DNA from: an uncultured Monoglobus sp.
GTDB taxonomy: Bacteria > Bacillota > Clostridia > Monoglobales > Monoglobaceae
Length of the DNA stretch: 46,572 bases
NCBI GenBank assembly: GCA_947630135.1
Contig: CANRGH010000018.1
Span: 1 to 46,572, forward strand
Direction: 5' to 3'
Below the pieces are notes generated by a model. It made no database searches and had not been told where the DNA came from. It was given only the letters and a program-made list of their open reading frames with translations. The translations under genes and the position numbers were made by a program. Position 1 is the stretch's first letter, and every line of letters begins with the position of its first letter. Of the stretch, positions 17,230 to 26,951 are shown one piece after another.

Positions 17230-17880
17230 TTAGTCTTTGGGAACGGTGGCCCAGTCGGCGTCAAATCTGGCTATGCCTATGTCGGTCAGCGGGTGATTGA
17301 GCATCTGCATGATAACGGCGTAGGGAACCGTGGCGATGTCGCAGCCGACTCTCGCGGCGTCGATAACATGGATCGGGTTTCTGCACGAAGCGGCGATGAT
17401 CTCGGTGTGGATATCGGGATCGTTCGCGAATACCTCCACGATCTCCTCAATGAGGTTCATGCCGTTTGTGCCAACGTCGTCAAGTCTGCCGAGGAAGGGG
17501 CTGACATATGTAGCGCCCGCCTTCGCGGCCAGCAGCGCCTGCGCCGCCGAGAATATCAGCGTAACGTTTGTCTTGATGCCGAGCGCCGTCATCTTCTTGC
17601 AAGCCATCAGGCCCTCTTTGTTAAAGGGAATTTTAATGATGATGTTCTTGTGGATCTTGGTGAGGGGGATCGCCTGCTCAACCATCGTGTCGGGGTCTTT
17701 CGCGGTAACCTCGGCGCTGATGGGGCCGTCAACGATCTGAGTGATCTCTTTCACAACGTCCTCAAATTTTCTGCCCGACTTCGCGATAAGCGACGGATTT
17801 GTCGTAACGCCGCAGATAACGCCCATGTCGTTGACCTCTTTGATCTCGTCAACTATGGCTGTGTCGATAAAAAGTTTCAT
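17230..17880 (-). CDS. fsa: fructose-6-phosphate aldolase / small transaldolase
   Basis: A 216-residue single-domain protein of the TalC/FSA family. The Schiff-base lysine is K83 in IIIKIPFN; the N-terminal MKLFIDTA and GVTTNPSL, and later [11 protein letters not shown], are conserved. Family members act either as transaldolase in the pentose phosphate pathway or as fructose-6-phosphate aldolase, and sequence alone does not separate these with certainty. ATG 17880 is chosen because GGAG lies about 10 nt upstream and the protein then begins as in the family. It follows argH closely and may share its transcript. Confidence 0.93.
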   Translation of the reverse strand: MKLFIDTAIVDEIKEVNDMGVICGVTTNPSLIAKSGRKFEDVVKEITQIVDGPISAEVTAKDPDTMVEQAIPLTKIHKNIIIKIPFNKEGLMACKKMTALGIKTNVTLIFSAAQALLAAKAGATYVSPFLGRLDDVGTNGMNLIEEIVEVFANDPDIHTEIIAASCRNPIHVIDAARVGCDIATVPYAVIMQMLNHPLTDIGIARFDADWATVPKD

Positions 17881-17901
17881 TTTGATCAATCTCCTTTATA
17901 A

Positions 17902-19266
17902 TTAATTTTTATATTTTTCTATAAGCGCCTTAACGGTGGCCGACGCGGGGCCGCCGATAAGCTTCCTCTGGTTCACGCAGGTCTCAAGAGAGATCGCGTC
18001 GTATATATCCTCGCCGAACAGCTCGGAAAAGCTCCTAAACTCTTCGGGCGAAAGCGCATCGATCACGGTGTTTTTCTCAATGCAGTAGGCGACCATTCTG
18101 CCAACTACGCCGTGCGCGTCGCGGAACGGCAAACCCTTTTTCACAAGATAGTCCGCCACATCGGTCGCGTTTGTGAAGCCGCCCTTCGCGCCCTCGAGCA
18201 TACGATCTTTGCGCACCGTCATGGTGGCGATCATTTTCTCAAAAACGTGCAGGCACATTTTGACCGTGTCGATCGCGTCAAAAAGCTGCTCCTTATCCTC
18301 CTGCATGTCCTTGTTATACGCGAGCGGAATTCCCTTCATCACAGTGAGCAGGCCCATAAGATCGCCGTAAACCCGACCGGTCTTGCCTCTGGCAAGCTCC
18401 GCAACATCGGGATTTTTCTTCTGCGGCATTATGCTTGAGCCTGTGCTGTAAGCGTCGTCAAGGTCAATGAACCCGAACTCGTGCGAGCTCCAAAGAATTA
18501 TCTCCTCGGAGAAACGGCTGAGATGCGTCATGATCACCGAAAGGTCAAACGCCAGCTCGAGCGCAAAATCACGGTCGGATACGCCGTCGAGACTGTTCAT
18601 GCTCACGCTGTCAAATCCGAGCTTGTCCGCCACGAACTCGCGGTCGAGCGGATAGGTGGTTCCGGCGAGCGCGCCGCTGCCGAGCGGCATCACGTTTAGC
18701 CTCCTGCGACAGTCGTCAAGCCTCGACGCGTCGCGGCGGAACATCTCGTAATACGCCATGAGGTGATGCGCCAGCGTCACGGGCTGTGCCTTCTGAAGGT
18801 GGGTGTAGCCCGGCATGATCGTGTCAAGGTGCCGCTCCGCGAGATCAAGCAGAGTCGCCTTGAGGGAGTCAACGTCCTTTTTTATCTCGTCAAGCTCGTC
18901 GCGGACGTACATTCGCGTGTCAAGCGCGACCTGATCGTTGCGGCTGCGGCCCGTGTGGAGCCGTTTGCCGACGTCGCCGATACGCTCGATCAGGATCGTC
19001 TCAATGTTCATATGTATGTCCTCGGCATCGATCGTGAACTCGACCTTGCCGTCGTCGATGTCTTTTTTGATCTCGCCGAGTGTCTTTACTATCAGCTCGG
19101 AGTCCTCTTTGCTTATGATCCCCTGCCTGCCCAGCATCTCGGCATGGGCCTGACTGCCGCGAATGTCCTGCGCGTACATGCGCGAATCGAACCTGATCGA
19201 CGAGTTGAAATCGTCAACCAGCGCGTCGGTGGATTTTGAAAAGCGGCCTCCCCATAATTTTGCCAT
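17902..19266 (-). CDS. argH: argininosuccinate lyase
   Basis: 454 residues. It cleaves argininosuccinate to arginine and fumarate, the last step of arginine synthesis. The fumarase/lyase signature [12 protein letters not shown] is intact, as are the N-terminal [21 protein letters not shown] and [17 protein letters not shown]. Length is typical. It lies 27 bp downstream of argG, so the two last steps of the pathway form an operon; earlier arg genes are not in this window. Confidence 0.96.
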   Translation of the reverse strand: MAKLWGGRFSKSTDALVDDFNSSIRFDSRMYAQDIRGSQAHAEMLGRQGIISKEDSELIVKTLGEIKKDIDDGKVEFTIDAEDIHMNIETILIERIGDVGKRLHTGRSRNDQVALDTRMYVRDELDEIKKDVDSLKATLLDLAERHLDTIMPGYTHLQKAQPVTLAHHLMAYYEMFRRDASRLDDCRRRLNVMPLGSGALAGTTYPLDREFVADKLGFDSVSMNSLDGVSDRDFALELAFDLSVIMTHLSRFSEEIILWSSHEFGFIDLDDAYSTGSSIMPQKKNPDVAELARGKTGRVYGDLMGLLTVMKGIPLAYNKDMQEDKEQLFDAIDTVKMCLHVFEKMIATMTVRKDRMLEGAKGGFTNATDVADYLVKKGLPFRDAHGVVGRMVAYCIEKNTVIDALSPEEFRSFSELFGEDIYDAISLETCVNQRKLIGGPASATVKALIEKYKN

Positions 19267-19293
19267 TATCTGTCCTCTTTCCGATATACTTGT

Positions 19294-20508
19294 CTATTTA
19301 TCCTCTTTTTTCTTCATCAGGGCCCTCACCTTGAGCGGCAGTCCGAACAGGTTTATGAAGCCCTCGCTGTCCTTGTGGCTGTAAAGCTCATGGCTGTCGC
19401 CGAAACTCGCGATGTCCTCGTTATAGAGCGAGTAAGGCGACTTCGCGCCCGCGGGAGTGACGGAACCCTTATAGAGCTTCATGCGGACCTCGCCTGTCAC
19501 GGTCTCCTCCATTGAGTCGACCATAGCGGACAGAGCCTCGCGCAGTGGCGTGTACCACTTGCCGTCATACACAAGCTCCGAGAACTTGATCGCGGCCTGA
19601 CGCTTGAAGGCCTGGGTGTCGCGGTCAAGGCAGAGATACTCAAGCTCCTGAAGCGCGGCGTAAAGAATTGTGCCGCCGGGAGTCTCATAAACGCCTCTTG
19701 ACTTCATGCCGACCAGTCTGTCCTCAACAATGTCGGCGATGCCTATGCCGTTCTTTCCGCCAAGCTCATTGAGCTTTTCAACCAACTCGCGCGCCTTCAT
19801 CTTCTTGCCGTCGAGCGACACGGGAACGCCCTTCTTAAATCCGATAGTGATGTATGTGGGCTCGTCAGGAGCCTTCTCGGGCGAAACGCTGAGCTTGAGC
19901 AGATTGTCAAGCTGCGGCTCGTTCGCCGGGTCCTCAAGGTCCATGCCCTCGTGGCTGATGTGCCAGATGTTCCTGTCTCTTGAATACAGATCCTTCTTGG
20001 TAACGGGGATCTCGATATTGTGAGCCTCGGCATAGTCGACCGCGTCCTCTCTCGATTTAATGTCCCAAATTCTCCAGGGCGCGATTATCTTAAGCTCGGG
20101 CGCCAGCGCTTTGATAGTCAGCTCAAAGCGAACCTGATCGTTGCCCTTGCCCGTGGCGCCGTGGCAGATCGCGACCGCGCCTTCCTTCTTAGCAATCTCA
20201 ACCAGCCGTCTCGCGATGATCGGGCGCGCGTGGGATGTGCCCAGCAGATACTTGCCCTCGTAAACGGCCCCCGCCTTGAGTGTGGGGAATATAAAGTCTT
20301 CAACGTACTCGTCTCTCAGATCCTCGATATAGAGCTTGAGAGCGCCCGATCTCTTGGCTCTCTCCTCAAGGCCCTCGGTCTCTTTGCCCTGACCCACGTT
20401 GCCGCATACCGCGATCACGTCATAGTCATAATTCTCTTTGAGCCACGGAATGATGATCGAGGTGTCAAGTCCGCCCGAATACGCCAATACTACTTTTTCT
20501 TTTGCCAT
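19294..20508 (-). CDS. argG: argininosuccinate synthase
   Basis: 404 residues. It joins citrulline and aspartate with ATP to make argininosuccinate. The N-terminal ATP pyrophosphatase loop [17 protein letters not shown], then [11 protein letters not shown] and [14 protein letters not shown], identify it. GGAGG lies 7 nt before the ATG. It leads the argG-argH operon from a promoter at 20561-20589; the leader contains a GCCC-GCGT-GGGC hairpin (plus 20534-20543 region). No clear ARG box was recognised. Confidence 0.96.
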   Translation of the reverse strand: MAKEKVVLAYSGGLDTSIIIPWLKENYDYDVIAVCGNVGQGKETEGLEERAKRSGALKLYIEDLRDEYVEDFIFPTLKAGAVYEGKYLLGTSHARPIIARRLVEIAKKEGAVAICHGATGKGNDQVRFELTIKALAPELKIIAPWRIWDIKSREDAVDYAEAHNIEIPVTKKDLYSRDRNIWHISHEGMDLEDPANEPQLDNLLKLSVSPEKAPDEPTYITIGFKKGVPVSLDGKKMKARELVEKLNELGGKNGIGIADIVEDRLVGMKSRGVYETPGGTILYAALQELEYLCLDRDTQAFKRQAAIKFSELVYDGKWYTPLREALSAMVDSMEETVTGEVRMKLYKGSVTPAGAKSPYSLYNEDIASFGDSHELYSHKDSEGFINLFGLPLKVRALMKKKEDK

Positions 20509-20560
20509 TTTTATACCTCCAATTTATGTTATGCCCACGCGGGCAAATTTTTCTTTTTAT

Positions 20561-20589
20561 ATTATATAACAACAAAAGCCGATTTGCAA
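20561..20589 (-). promoter_or_regulatory. argG promoter
   Basis: On the minus strand TTGCAA (plus 20584-20589), 17-bp spacer, TATAAT (plus 20561-20566). Confidence 0.75.
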
Positions 20590-20614
20590 TACCAAATTTT
20601 AAGATTATGCGCGA

Positions 20615-21424
20615 TCAAAATATTAAAAAGTATGCAATAACGACCAGTCCGAGAATAATTCTGTACCAGCCGAAGGCTTTGAAGTCGTGGCTCTTGACGA
20701 AATTCACGAGGAACTTTATCGCCAGCATCGAGACTATGTACGCGACCGCCATGCCGATAAGCAGCACAGCCGCCTCGCCGCCGCTCATAACAAGTCCGTA
20801 TTTCAATATCTTCAAAAGGCTCACGCCGAACATGACGGGAATTGCCAGAAAGAACGAGAACTCCGCGGCGATCTCCCTCGAGCAGCCGACGAGCATCGCG
20901 CCCAATATTGTCGAGCCCGAGCGCGAGGTGCCGGGGATTATCGAAAGCACCTGAAACATTCCGATGAGCAGCGCCGTCTTGCAGGTCATTCCCTTCATGT
21001 CGTGGACGACCGGGGTTTTCGGATGGTTCTCAAGAATGATAAACGCTATGCCGTAGATGATCAGAGTCGCCGAAACGACCTCCCAGTTTTCAAACCGCTC
21101 CATGATCGGGTCAAGCAAAAGGCCTATGACCGCAGCGGGCAGGCAGGCGATCAGCACCTTGAGCCACATCTGCCAGGTGTCGACTTTCTCCTGTTTGGTC
21201 TTGCTCGGGGCGAACGGGTTAAGCTTGCGAAAATAGAGCGTTACTACCGCAAGTATCGCGCCAAGCTGTATAACATACAAATACAGGTCCGAGGCCGTGA
21301 AGCCCGTATTGTTTATAAGCTCGTTGACGAGGATCATATGTCCGGTGGAGCTTATCGGCAGCCACTCGGTTATGCCCTCGACAATGCCAAGGATGACCGA
21401 CTTAAAGATTTCCAAAAAGTTCAA
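20615..21424 (-). CDS. uppP: undecaprenyl-diphosphatase UppP (BacA family)
   Basis: About 269 residues, an integral membrane protein with roughly eight hydrophobic segments. It dephosphorylates undecaprenyl diphosphate to recycle the wall lipid carrier; overproduction gives bacitracin resistance in known cases. Motif 1 ([15 protein letters not shown], residues 16-30) and motif 2 ([10 protein letters not shown]) are intact. TTG 21424 is chosen because GGAGG lies 9 nt upstream and the protein then begins [13 protein letters not shown] like the family; the longer frame adds an atypical hydrophobic extension. It has its own promoter. Confidence 0.94.
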   Translation of the reverse strand: MNFLEIFKSVILGIVEGITEWLPISSTGHMILVNELINNTGFTASDLYLYVIQLGAILAVVTLYFRKLNPFAPSKTKQEKVDTWQMWLKVLIACLPAAVIGLLLDPIMERFENWEVVSATLIIYGIAFIILENHPKTPVVHDMKGMTCKTALLIGMFQVLSIIPGTSRSGSTILGAMLVGCSREIAAEFSFFLAIPVMFGVSLLKILKYGLVMSGGEAAVLLIGMAVAYIVSMLAIKFLVNFVKSHDFKAFGWYRIILGLVVIAYFLIF

Positions 21425-21458
21425 CTTTGTGTACCTCCAAAAAAATAATGCGCTTATT

Positions 21459-21487
21459 ATTATATACGCAAACAGGCCTTGTATCAA
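21459..21487 (-). promoter_or_regulatory. uppP promoter
   Basis: On the minus strand TTGATA (plus 21482-21487), 17-bp spacer, TATAAT (plus 21459-21464). The -35 lies within an AAACAGG/CCTGTTT hairpin (21470-21497) that could also slow transcription from the upstream gene. Confidence 0.7.
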
Positions 21488-21515
21488 GACCTGTTTGTTA
21501 AAAATTTCTTACAAA

Positions 21516-21929
21516 TTATTGATATAAGTAATAATTAAAATTGTTCAGTTCATTTTGGAGCTCGGGATTTGTGATCGCCCAGCTTATCAGCGCGATCAGT
21601 CCGCACAAGAGCGCAATGCCGACAACAACCTTGATCGCCGCGACGATTATCGAGGCGATAGCCCAGTTTTTGGAAGTCCGCTCGAACCTGTCGCTGCACG
21701 CCCAGACGATCAGCATTATAAGATAAACAAGGCTGCCAACGATCGGGATCCACGAAATAAACTGTCGTCCGACCCAAGCGCCCACAGAAACGGGGCGACT
21801 GAACGGCCTTTCAACGTTCGGAACGCGGTCGGCGCGCAAATACTCGTCGTGCTTGTTCATCGCGTCGCCTTCGCCGCAGACCATGCACTTTCCGTTGACC
21901 AATTCTCCTCCGCAGTTAGCGCATCTCAC
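21516..21929 (-). CDS. zinc-ribbon membrane protein of unknown function
   Basis: 137 residues. An N-terminal zinc ribbon (CANCGG, then CMVCGE) is followed by a linker and about three hydrophobic segments; the C-terminal part of about 15 residues is polar. Such zinc-ribbon/TM proteins are common in Clostridia, and no function can be assigned. It lies 13 bp downstream of the DUF4867-like gene and probably shares its promoter. Confidence 0.75.
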   Translation of the reverse strand: MRCANCGGELVNGKCMVCGEGDAMNKHDEYLRADRVPNVERPFSRPVSVGAWVGRQFISWIPIVGSLVYLIMLIVWACSDRFERTSKNWAIASIIVAAIKVVVGIALLCGLIALISWAITNPELQNELNNFNYYLYQ

Positions 21930-21942
21930 AGCAAACCCTCCT

Positions 21943-22587
21943 TTATCCGATCAGCTCGGCTATGTCGGTGTTCTCGCCTGTTATGGCAACAACCGCTCCC
22001 TGCTTTGCCTCGGGCGCGTCGGGATGCGCGATTAGCCACTTGTTGCTCGCGAACAGTCGCTTGTCCTCATCATTGGTGATCTCTATCTCGGGCTTGTCGT
22101 AATTCGTTCCCTTCGGCAGCACGATCACGACCCTGAAGCCCTCGCCGAGCTTTGCGCTGCACGGCGCGTAATGCATAGTTGTGGCGTAGAGCTCAACGGC
22201 AGTGCCCTTGGGGCACAGGAAGGCCTCGACCTTTGACGTATCATACGAGCCGCCCGCGGCGTCCTGCTGACTGCCGACGAGCAGAACAACATCATCTGCC
22301 GCTATGTCGATCTCGCTGTCCTTGTGATATTCAAGGCAGTTAAGCTTGGTGTTTGTGCCGTTGCAGTAGCCGATCTGTACCGGCATTCCGCCGTACACAT
22401 TGTCGGACAGGTATTTTTTCGCTCCGAGCTCCTCAAGCTCGGGGCAGGACGGAACATAAACAACGTCGTCGGGCTTTGGCGAGCAGCCTTCAAGCGTGCT
22501 TAAAAGCTCGCTCCAGTCGTATCCGTCGACCACTCTTCCGTATTTAACGAAATCCGGCCCGCTTACGGGCTTTATTACTAAACTCAT
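21943..22587 (-). CDS. DUF4867-like protein, possibly cupin-fold
   Basis: 214 residues, soluble. The region ending GTAVELYATTMHYAPC and the segment FRVVIVLPKGTNYDKP resemble DUF4867 proteins, which are found in Firmicutes and are sometimes placed near sugar-metabolism genes. HYAPC has the appearance of a cupin-type beta-barrel ligand region. The substrate is unknown. A promoter with consensus-like boxes lies directly upstream, and an SD (GGAGG) is 8 nt before the ATG. Confidence 0.7.
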   Translation of the reverse strand: MSLVIKPVSGPDFVKYGRVVDGYDWSELLSTLEGCSPKPDDVVYVPSCPELEELGAKKYLSDNVYGGMPVQIGYCNGTNTKLNCLEYHKDSEIDIAADDVVLLVGSQQDAAGGSYDTSKVEAFLCPKGTAVELYATTMHYAPCSAKLGEGFRVVIVLPKGTNYDKPEIEITNDEDKRLFASNKWLIAHPDAPEAKQGAVVAITGENTDIAELIG

Positions 22588-22624
22588 TTTTCATTCCTCC
22601 GATTTTGTAAAAATTTCTGATAAT

Positions 22625-22653
22625 ATTATACTCCGAATTCGACACACAGTCAA
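22625..22653 (-). promoter_or_regulatory. promoter of the DUF4867-like gene
   Basis: On the minus strand TTGACT (plus 22648-22653), 17-bp spacer, TATAAT (plus 22625-22630), squeezed just after the fbp stop codon. Confidence 0.8.
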
Positions 22654-22660
22654 CAATTTT

Positions 22661-24631
22661 TTACGATTTAGGCTTAAGAGTTCCGTCGCGGTATGCGGCG
22701 AGCAGAATTTTCAGATCCTCGATCCGCGCCTTTATGTCGGCGCCGCTGTCGGTGTCGGCGACCATTTTGCGCTTGCCCGCGCGCTCAAGCACCACGGTCT
22801 TTGAGTGAATGTCGATCTCGTCGCGAACCGCTTTCTCTTTTGACTCAAACGGCTCGTGCGAAACCAGAATAAGGCCGTGGGAGTTATAGAGCAGCGTGTA
22901 GCCCGCGATACCGGTTTTGGGCTGATAGCCCTTTGACAGGCCGCCGTCAATCACAAACAGCTTGCCGCCCGCTCTGATCGGGCTCTGGCCCTTTCGTATC
23001 TCGACCGGGACATGGCCGTTGATTATGTGCGAGTCGGCCGGCTTTAAGCCGAATTCCTTCAGGATCATAACAGCGGTCTCGCGCTTTGCCGCGAGCCTGT
23101 AATACGGATTTTTGTTCTCTTTTGACAGCTCCTTGTCGGCGATGAAATAGTTTTCAAACGTGGCGATCCTGTCCTTGCCGAACAGGGGCGACTTCGCGCC
23201 GCACCAGAGGTACCACATCAGATCCTCGGCCGCGGTACGCTCCTTTGTGCCGTCCTTGGTCTTGACCCCGCAGCGGACGCGGAAGTCGATCTCGTCGAAC
23301 AAGGCCTTGCCCGACAGCGGAGTTCCGAAAAGGTTGACCTTTTCAAACTCGCCGTCCTCGGTCATAGGTATGCAGCCGTGGAACATCAGGTTGGAGTTAT
23401 AGCAATTATACAGAGAGCCGCGGTCAGTCATGAACCGCATGTGCTTTTTGAGCCGCTCGCTGCTTATGAACGCGGCGCGCAGCCTGTCCATGACCTCCTC
23501 CTCCGCCTCCGAAAGCTTGTAAGGATTTTTCGGGTTTATCGTGGGGAAATTTTTGTCAATCAGCTCATACGTTTCTCCGCCTATCTTGATCGTGCCGCGT
23601 TTATAGTCGATCTTATCGAGCAGCAGTCTCCCGTCCATGCCGTATTCCGGGTGGCGCTTGATTATCTGCCCCTCGAGCTTGAACTGAATTATCGTTATCG
23701 CCTTATGTATTTTTGAGATAAGCTTTTCGTCATGCTTGCTGTACTCTGTGACCTCAAGATGACGGGGGATGAAAACCTCACAGTCGTCACTCGCGTAGGT
23801 TTCCATGGCGAATACCGCGAGCGGGCGTATGCTTATGCCGTAGTCGCCCTCGATCGTATTCATGTTGTCGTATCTCGAGCACAGGCGTATGACGTTGGCG
23901 ATGCAGGCGCGGCTGCCGATCGAGGCGCCGATCCACTCGATGTCATGGTTACCCCACTGGATATCGACGCTGTGGTGCCGCATCAGCGTGTCCATAATGA
24001 TCGGGGCGCCCGGGCCGCGGTCGTAAATATCGCCGATTATGTGCAGACGCGCGATCGCGAGGCGCTGGATAAGCTCCGCCATGGCGATGATAAAAGCGTC
24101 AGCTCTGCCGATCTCGATTATCGTGGAGACGATTTGCTTGTAATACTCGTTTTTGTCTATCTCGTAATCCTGCGTGTGCAGAAGCTCGTCAATTATGTAG
24201 TCAAAGCCCTCGGGAAGGGCCTTGCGCACCTCCGAGCGGGTGTATTTTGACGCGCTCGCCTTGCACACCTCGATAAGGCGGTGCAGCGTCAGCATGTACC
24301 ACTCCTTAAGCTCGGACTTCTTTTTTATTGACTCCTTCACAAGCTCAAGCTTTTCCTCGGGATAATAAATGAGCGTGGCCAGAGACTTTCGCTCGCTCTC
24401 GGGCAGCGTGTTCTCAAAGACCATGTCGATCTTTGACTTTATAACACCCGAGCCGTTTTTGAGGATATGCGTGAACGACTCGTACTCGCCGTGAATGTCG
24501 CTCAGAAAATGCTCCGTGCCCTTCGGCAAATTCAGCAAGGCGCTGAGGTTAATGATAGCCTCAGACGCCTTTCTGATGTTTCCGTATCGCATGTGAAGAA
24601 GATTTAGATATCGTAAATCTGCGTTATTCAT
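22661..24631 (-). CDS. fbp: fructose-1,6-bisphosphatase, class III
   Basis: About 656 residues, the length of Firmicutes class III FBPase, a gluconeogenic enzyme unrelated to class I. Calcineurin-like metal motifs are present: FLSDIHGEYESF, GDIYDRGPGAPIIMD and QWGNHDIEWIG, and later GHVPVEIRKGQSPI. ATG 24631 has GGAG 8 nt upstream and gives a family-like start. It lies about 130 bp downstream of the V-ATPase D gene, from which it is separated by two palindromic repeats. Together with yvcK and hprK it points to regulated gluconeogenesis. Confidence 0.94.
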   Translation of the reverse strand: MNNADLRYLNLLHMRYGNIRKASEAIINLSALLNLPKGTEHFLSDIHGEYESFTHILKNGSGVIKSKIDMVFENTLPESERKSLATLIYYPEEKLELVKESIKKKSELKEWYMLTLHRLIEVCKASASKYTRSEVRKALPEGFDYIIDELLHTQDYEIDKNEYYKQIVSTIIEIGRADAFIIAMAELIQRLAIARLHIIGDIYDRGPGAPIIMDTLMRHHSVDIQWGNHDIEWIGASIGSRACIANVIRLCSRYDNMNTIEGDYGISIRPLAVFAMETYASDDCEVFIPRHLEVTEYSKHDEKLISKIHKAITIIQFKLEGQIIKRHPEYGMDGRLLLDKIDYKRGTIKIGGETYELIDKNFPTINPKNPYKLSEAEEEVMDRLRAAFISSERLKKHMRFMTDRGSLYNCYNSNLMFHGCIPMTEDGEFEKVNLFGTPLSGKALFDEIDFRVRCGVKTKDGTKERTAAEDLMWYLWCGAKSPLFGKDRIATFENYFIADKELSKENKNPYYRLAAKRETAVMILKEFGLKPADSHIINGHVPVEIRKGQSPIRAGGKLFVIDGGLSKGYQPKTGIAGYTLLYNSHGLILVSHEPFESKEKAVRDEIDIHSKTVVLERAGKRKMVADTDSGADIKARIEDLKILLAAYRDGTLKPKS

Positions 24632-24681
24632 ATTTTGTTCTCCGTGAATGAAAATCACACCCGTTCAACGGTTGTCTTTGC

Positions 24682-24742
24682 GGGCGGCAGATTGCCGCCC
24701 CTACAGATTTCACCGCGCCGCAGGGACGGATATTATCCGCCC
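24682..24742. repeat. two dispersed palindromes between atpD and fbp
   Basis: GGGCGGCAGATTGCCGCCC (24682-24700, the GCA/TGC variant, followed by CTACAG) and GGACGGATATTATCCGCCC (24724-24742, one arm mismatch) lie 23 bp apart. Confidence 0.85.
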
Positions 24743-24762
24743 GCTTTACATGGGGTGTAGTT

Positions 24763-25428
24763 TTACGCCATTTTTGCTCGTTTCTGCTCTATGTTTTCCT
24801 TTATCATCATGTCCTTGACCTTCATGAGGCGTATCTGTGTCGAGCGCTCGTTCTCGTCAAGCTTCATTGTGATATATTTGATCTGCCTTTGATATTCCGG
24901 GATCATAACGTGCTCAAGGGCGTTGACCCTGCGGCGCGTTTTCTCGATCTCGTCGGCCATAAGGCGGCACGACTTCTCGCATTCCGCGAGCTTCAGAAGC
25001 TTCGGAAAAATGTCGTTCAGCGAGCGCACCGCGTCGTCCAGATCGCCCGAGGTAAAGGCGAAGCCGTAGGAAAATATATCCCCCTCGCCCGGCGAGCCGG
25101 TCTTATAGTCCATAACCGGAATGTCAACGCTCATAACGTTTTTCGCGGCGACCGACACCGAAACGCTCTGCTTCGGCGCGAGCAGCGCGGTCTTTAAAGC
25201 GGGGTCGTTCATAACGGCCGCCGCCAGCACAAAGCGGCGGTTCGCGGCCCTTATTCCCTCCTCGACCTCCTCGCGGAGCTGTTTATTTAATCTTACCAGG
25301 TCCAAAAAACGGCGCATAAGCTCATCACGCTTGTCTTTAAGCAGCTTGTGGCCGCGGATCGCGGTAACAAGCTTGGACTTCTGCCGCGTGAGCTCCATTC
25401 TGGTCGGGTTGACTTGCGTCATTGCCAT
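24763..25428 (-). CDS. atpD: V-type ATP synthase subunit D
   Basis: 221 residues, nearly all alpha-helical, forming the central rotor stalk of the V1 part. The N-terminal block VNPTRMELTRQKSKLVTAIRGHKLLKDKRDELM is characteristic (read in shorter pieces PTRMELTRQK and GHKLLKDKRDEL). It is the last gene of the V-ATPase operon, after B, with a 150-bp gap containing repeats. GGAAG lies upstream of the ATG. Confidence 0.94.
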   Translation of the reverse strand: MAMTQVNPTRMELTRQKSKLVTAIRGHKLLKDKRDELMRRFLDLVRLNKQLREEVEEGIRAANRRFVLAAAVMNDPALKTALLAPKQSVSVSVAAKNVMSVDIPVMDYKTGSPGEGDIFSYGFAFTSGDLDDAVRSLNDIFPKLLKLAECEKSCRLMADEIEKTRRRVNALEHVMIPEYQRQIKYITMKLDENERSTQIRLMKVKDMMIKENIEQKRAKMA

Positions 25429-25451
25429 TGGTTATCACTTCCTTTTTATGC

Positions 25452-25507
25452 GGGCGGATAATATCCGCCCCTACAATGTGGCGGGAACGGGCGGATAATA
25501 TCCGCCC
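25452..25507. repeat. two tandem palindromes between atpB and atpD
   Basis: GGGCGGATAATATCCGCCC occurs perfectly at 25452-25470 and 25489-25507, each followed by CTACAATGTGGCG, so a 37-bp unit is tandemly duplicated. The first copy starts about 12 bp beyond the atpD SD. Confidence 0.92.
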
Positions 25508-25527
25508 CTACAATGTGGCGAGTATTT

Positions 25528-25572
25528 CCCCTCTCAGTCAGCTTCGCTGACAGCTCCCCCCCAAGGGGAGCC
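25528..25572. repeat. constant-arm/variable-hairpin repeat after atpB
   Basis: GTCAGC-TTC-GCTGAC (25537-25551) followed by CTCCCCCCCAAGGGGAG: a member of the family also seen at 37115 and 46207. It begins 4 bp from the atpB stop. Confidence 0.65.
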
Positions 25573-25576
25573 TATA

Positions 25577-26950
25577 TTACGCTTCCTTATAATATTTATC
25601 AAGGTACTCGTCCTTGATGCGCTTCAGCTCGCCTCTGGGTAAAATTCCCAAAAGCTCCCATCCGATCTTGAGCGTTTCCTCAATGTCGCGGCGGGTCTGA
25701 TAGCCCTGCGAGACGTAGCGCTTCTCGAACTCATCGGCAAAGCGCGCGTATTTCTTATCAATATCGGTGAGCGCCGCCTCGCCGAGGATAACCATAAGCT
25801 CCTTGGCGTCCTTTCCGCGGGCGTAGGCCGCGAAAAGCTGGTTCATCGTGTCGGCGTGATCGGCTCTGGTCTTGCCGTCGCCGATGCCCTTGTCTTTAAG
25901 ACGCGAAAGCGACGGAAGCACGTCGATCGGCGGCATGATGTTCTTTCTGTAAAGCTCGCGTGAGAGAATTATCTGACCCTCGGTGATATATCCGGTGAGG
26001 TCGGGTATCGGGTGGGTCTTGTCGTCCTCGGGCATGGTGAGAATGGGGATCATCGTGATCGATCCCTTCTTGCCGTGCTGTCTGCCCGCTCTCTCGTAAA
26101 GGTTCGCGAGGTCGGTATACATATATCCGGGATAGCCGCGTCGTCCGGGAACCTCTTTGCGGGCCGCTGAAACCTCGCGCAGCGCGTCGGCATAGTTGGT
26201 GATGTCGGTCAGGATAACCAGAACGTGCATATCCTTTTCAAACGCCAGATATTCCGCCGCGGTCAGCGCCATTCTCGGCGTGGCGATACGCTCGACAGCC
26301 GGGTCATTGGCCAAATTCACAAACATAACCGTTCTGTCGATCGCTCCGGTCTCCTTAAAGCTTTCAACAAAGAAGTTCGACTCCTCAAACGTGATGCCCA
26401 TAGCGGCGAACACAACGGCGAACTGCTCGTTGGTGCCGCGGACGCCCGCCTGTCTCGCGATCTGCGCGGCTAAGTTCGCATGGGGCAGACCGCTGGCCGA
26501 GAATATCGGCAGCTTCTGGCCGCGGACAAGCGTGTTAAGCCCGTCGATCGCGGAAATTCCCGTCTCGATAAACTCCTCGGGATAGCTTCTGGCCGCCGGG
26601 TTCATCGGCAGTCCGTCAACGTCAAGGCGCTTTTCGGGCAGTATCTCGGGGCCGTCGTCTATCGGGCGGCCGAGGCCGTCAAACACGCGGCCGAGCATAT
26701 CCCCAGACACGCCGAGCTCCATGCTTCTGCCCAAGAAACGCACCTTGCTTGTCGATATATTAATGCCCGTCGAGGGCTCAAAAAGCTGAACAAGCGCGTT
26801 GCTGCCGTCTATCTCAAGCACCTTGCAGCGGCGCTTTTCGCCGTTCGCGAGAATGATCTCGCCAAGGTCGTTATAGTTAACGTTCTCGACGTTTCTGACC
26901 AACATCAGAGGGCCGGCCACTTCTTCAATCGTTCTGTATTCTTTAGGCAT
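25577..26950 (-). CDS. atpB: V-type ATP synthase subunit B
   Basis: 457 residues, the non-catalytic nucleotide-binding subunit of V1. It lacks a classical Walker A, as usual for [24 protein letters not shown] and [16 protein letters not shown] are conserved, as is [12 protein letters not shown]. It starts 1 nt after the subunit A stop with GGGAGG 9 nt before the ATG. The family is shared by archaea and many clostridia. Confidence 0.96.
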   Translation of the reverse strand: MPKEYRTIEEVAGPLMLVRNVENVNYNDLGEIILANGEKRRCKVLEIDGSNALVQLFEPSTGINISTSKVRFLGRSMELGVSGDMLGRVFDGLGRPIDDGPEILPEKRLDVDGLPMNPAARSYPEEFIETGISAIDGLNTLVRGQKLPIFSASGLPHANLAAQIARQAGVRGTNEQFAVVFAAMGITFEESNFFVESFKETGAIDRTVMFVNLANDPAVERIATPRMALTAAEYLAFEKDMHVLVILTDITNYADALREVSAARKEVPGRRGYPGYMYTDLANLYERAGRQHGKKGSITMIPILTMPEDDKTHPIPDLTGYITEGQIILSRELYRKNIMPPIDVLPSLSRLKDKGIGDGKTRADHADTMNQLFAAYARGKDAKELMVILGEAALTDIDKKYARFADEFEKRYVSQGYQTRRDIEETLKIGWELLGILPRGELKRIKDEYLDKYYKEA

Positions 26951-26951
26951 A

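Noticed and set aside
21470..21497. AAACAGG/CCTGTTT hairpin as terminator of the zinc-ribbon gene
   Set aside because: No T-tract follows on the minus strand, and the sequence contains the uppP promoter -35 instead.
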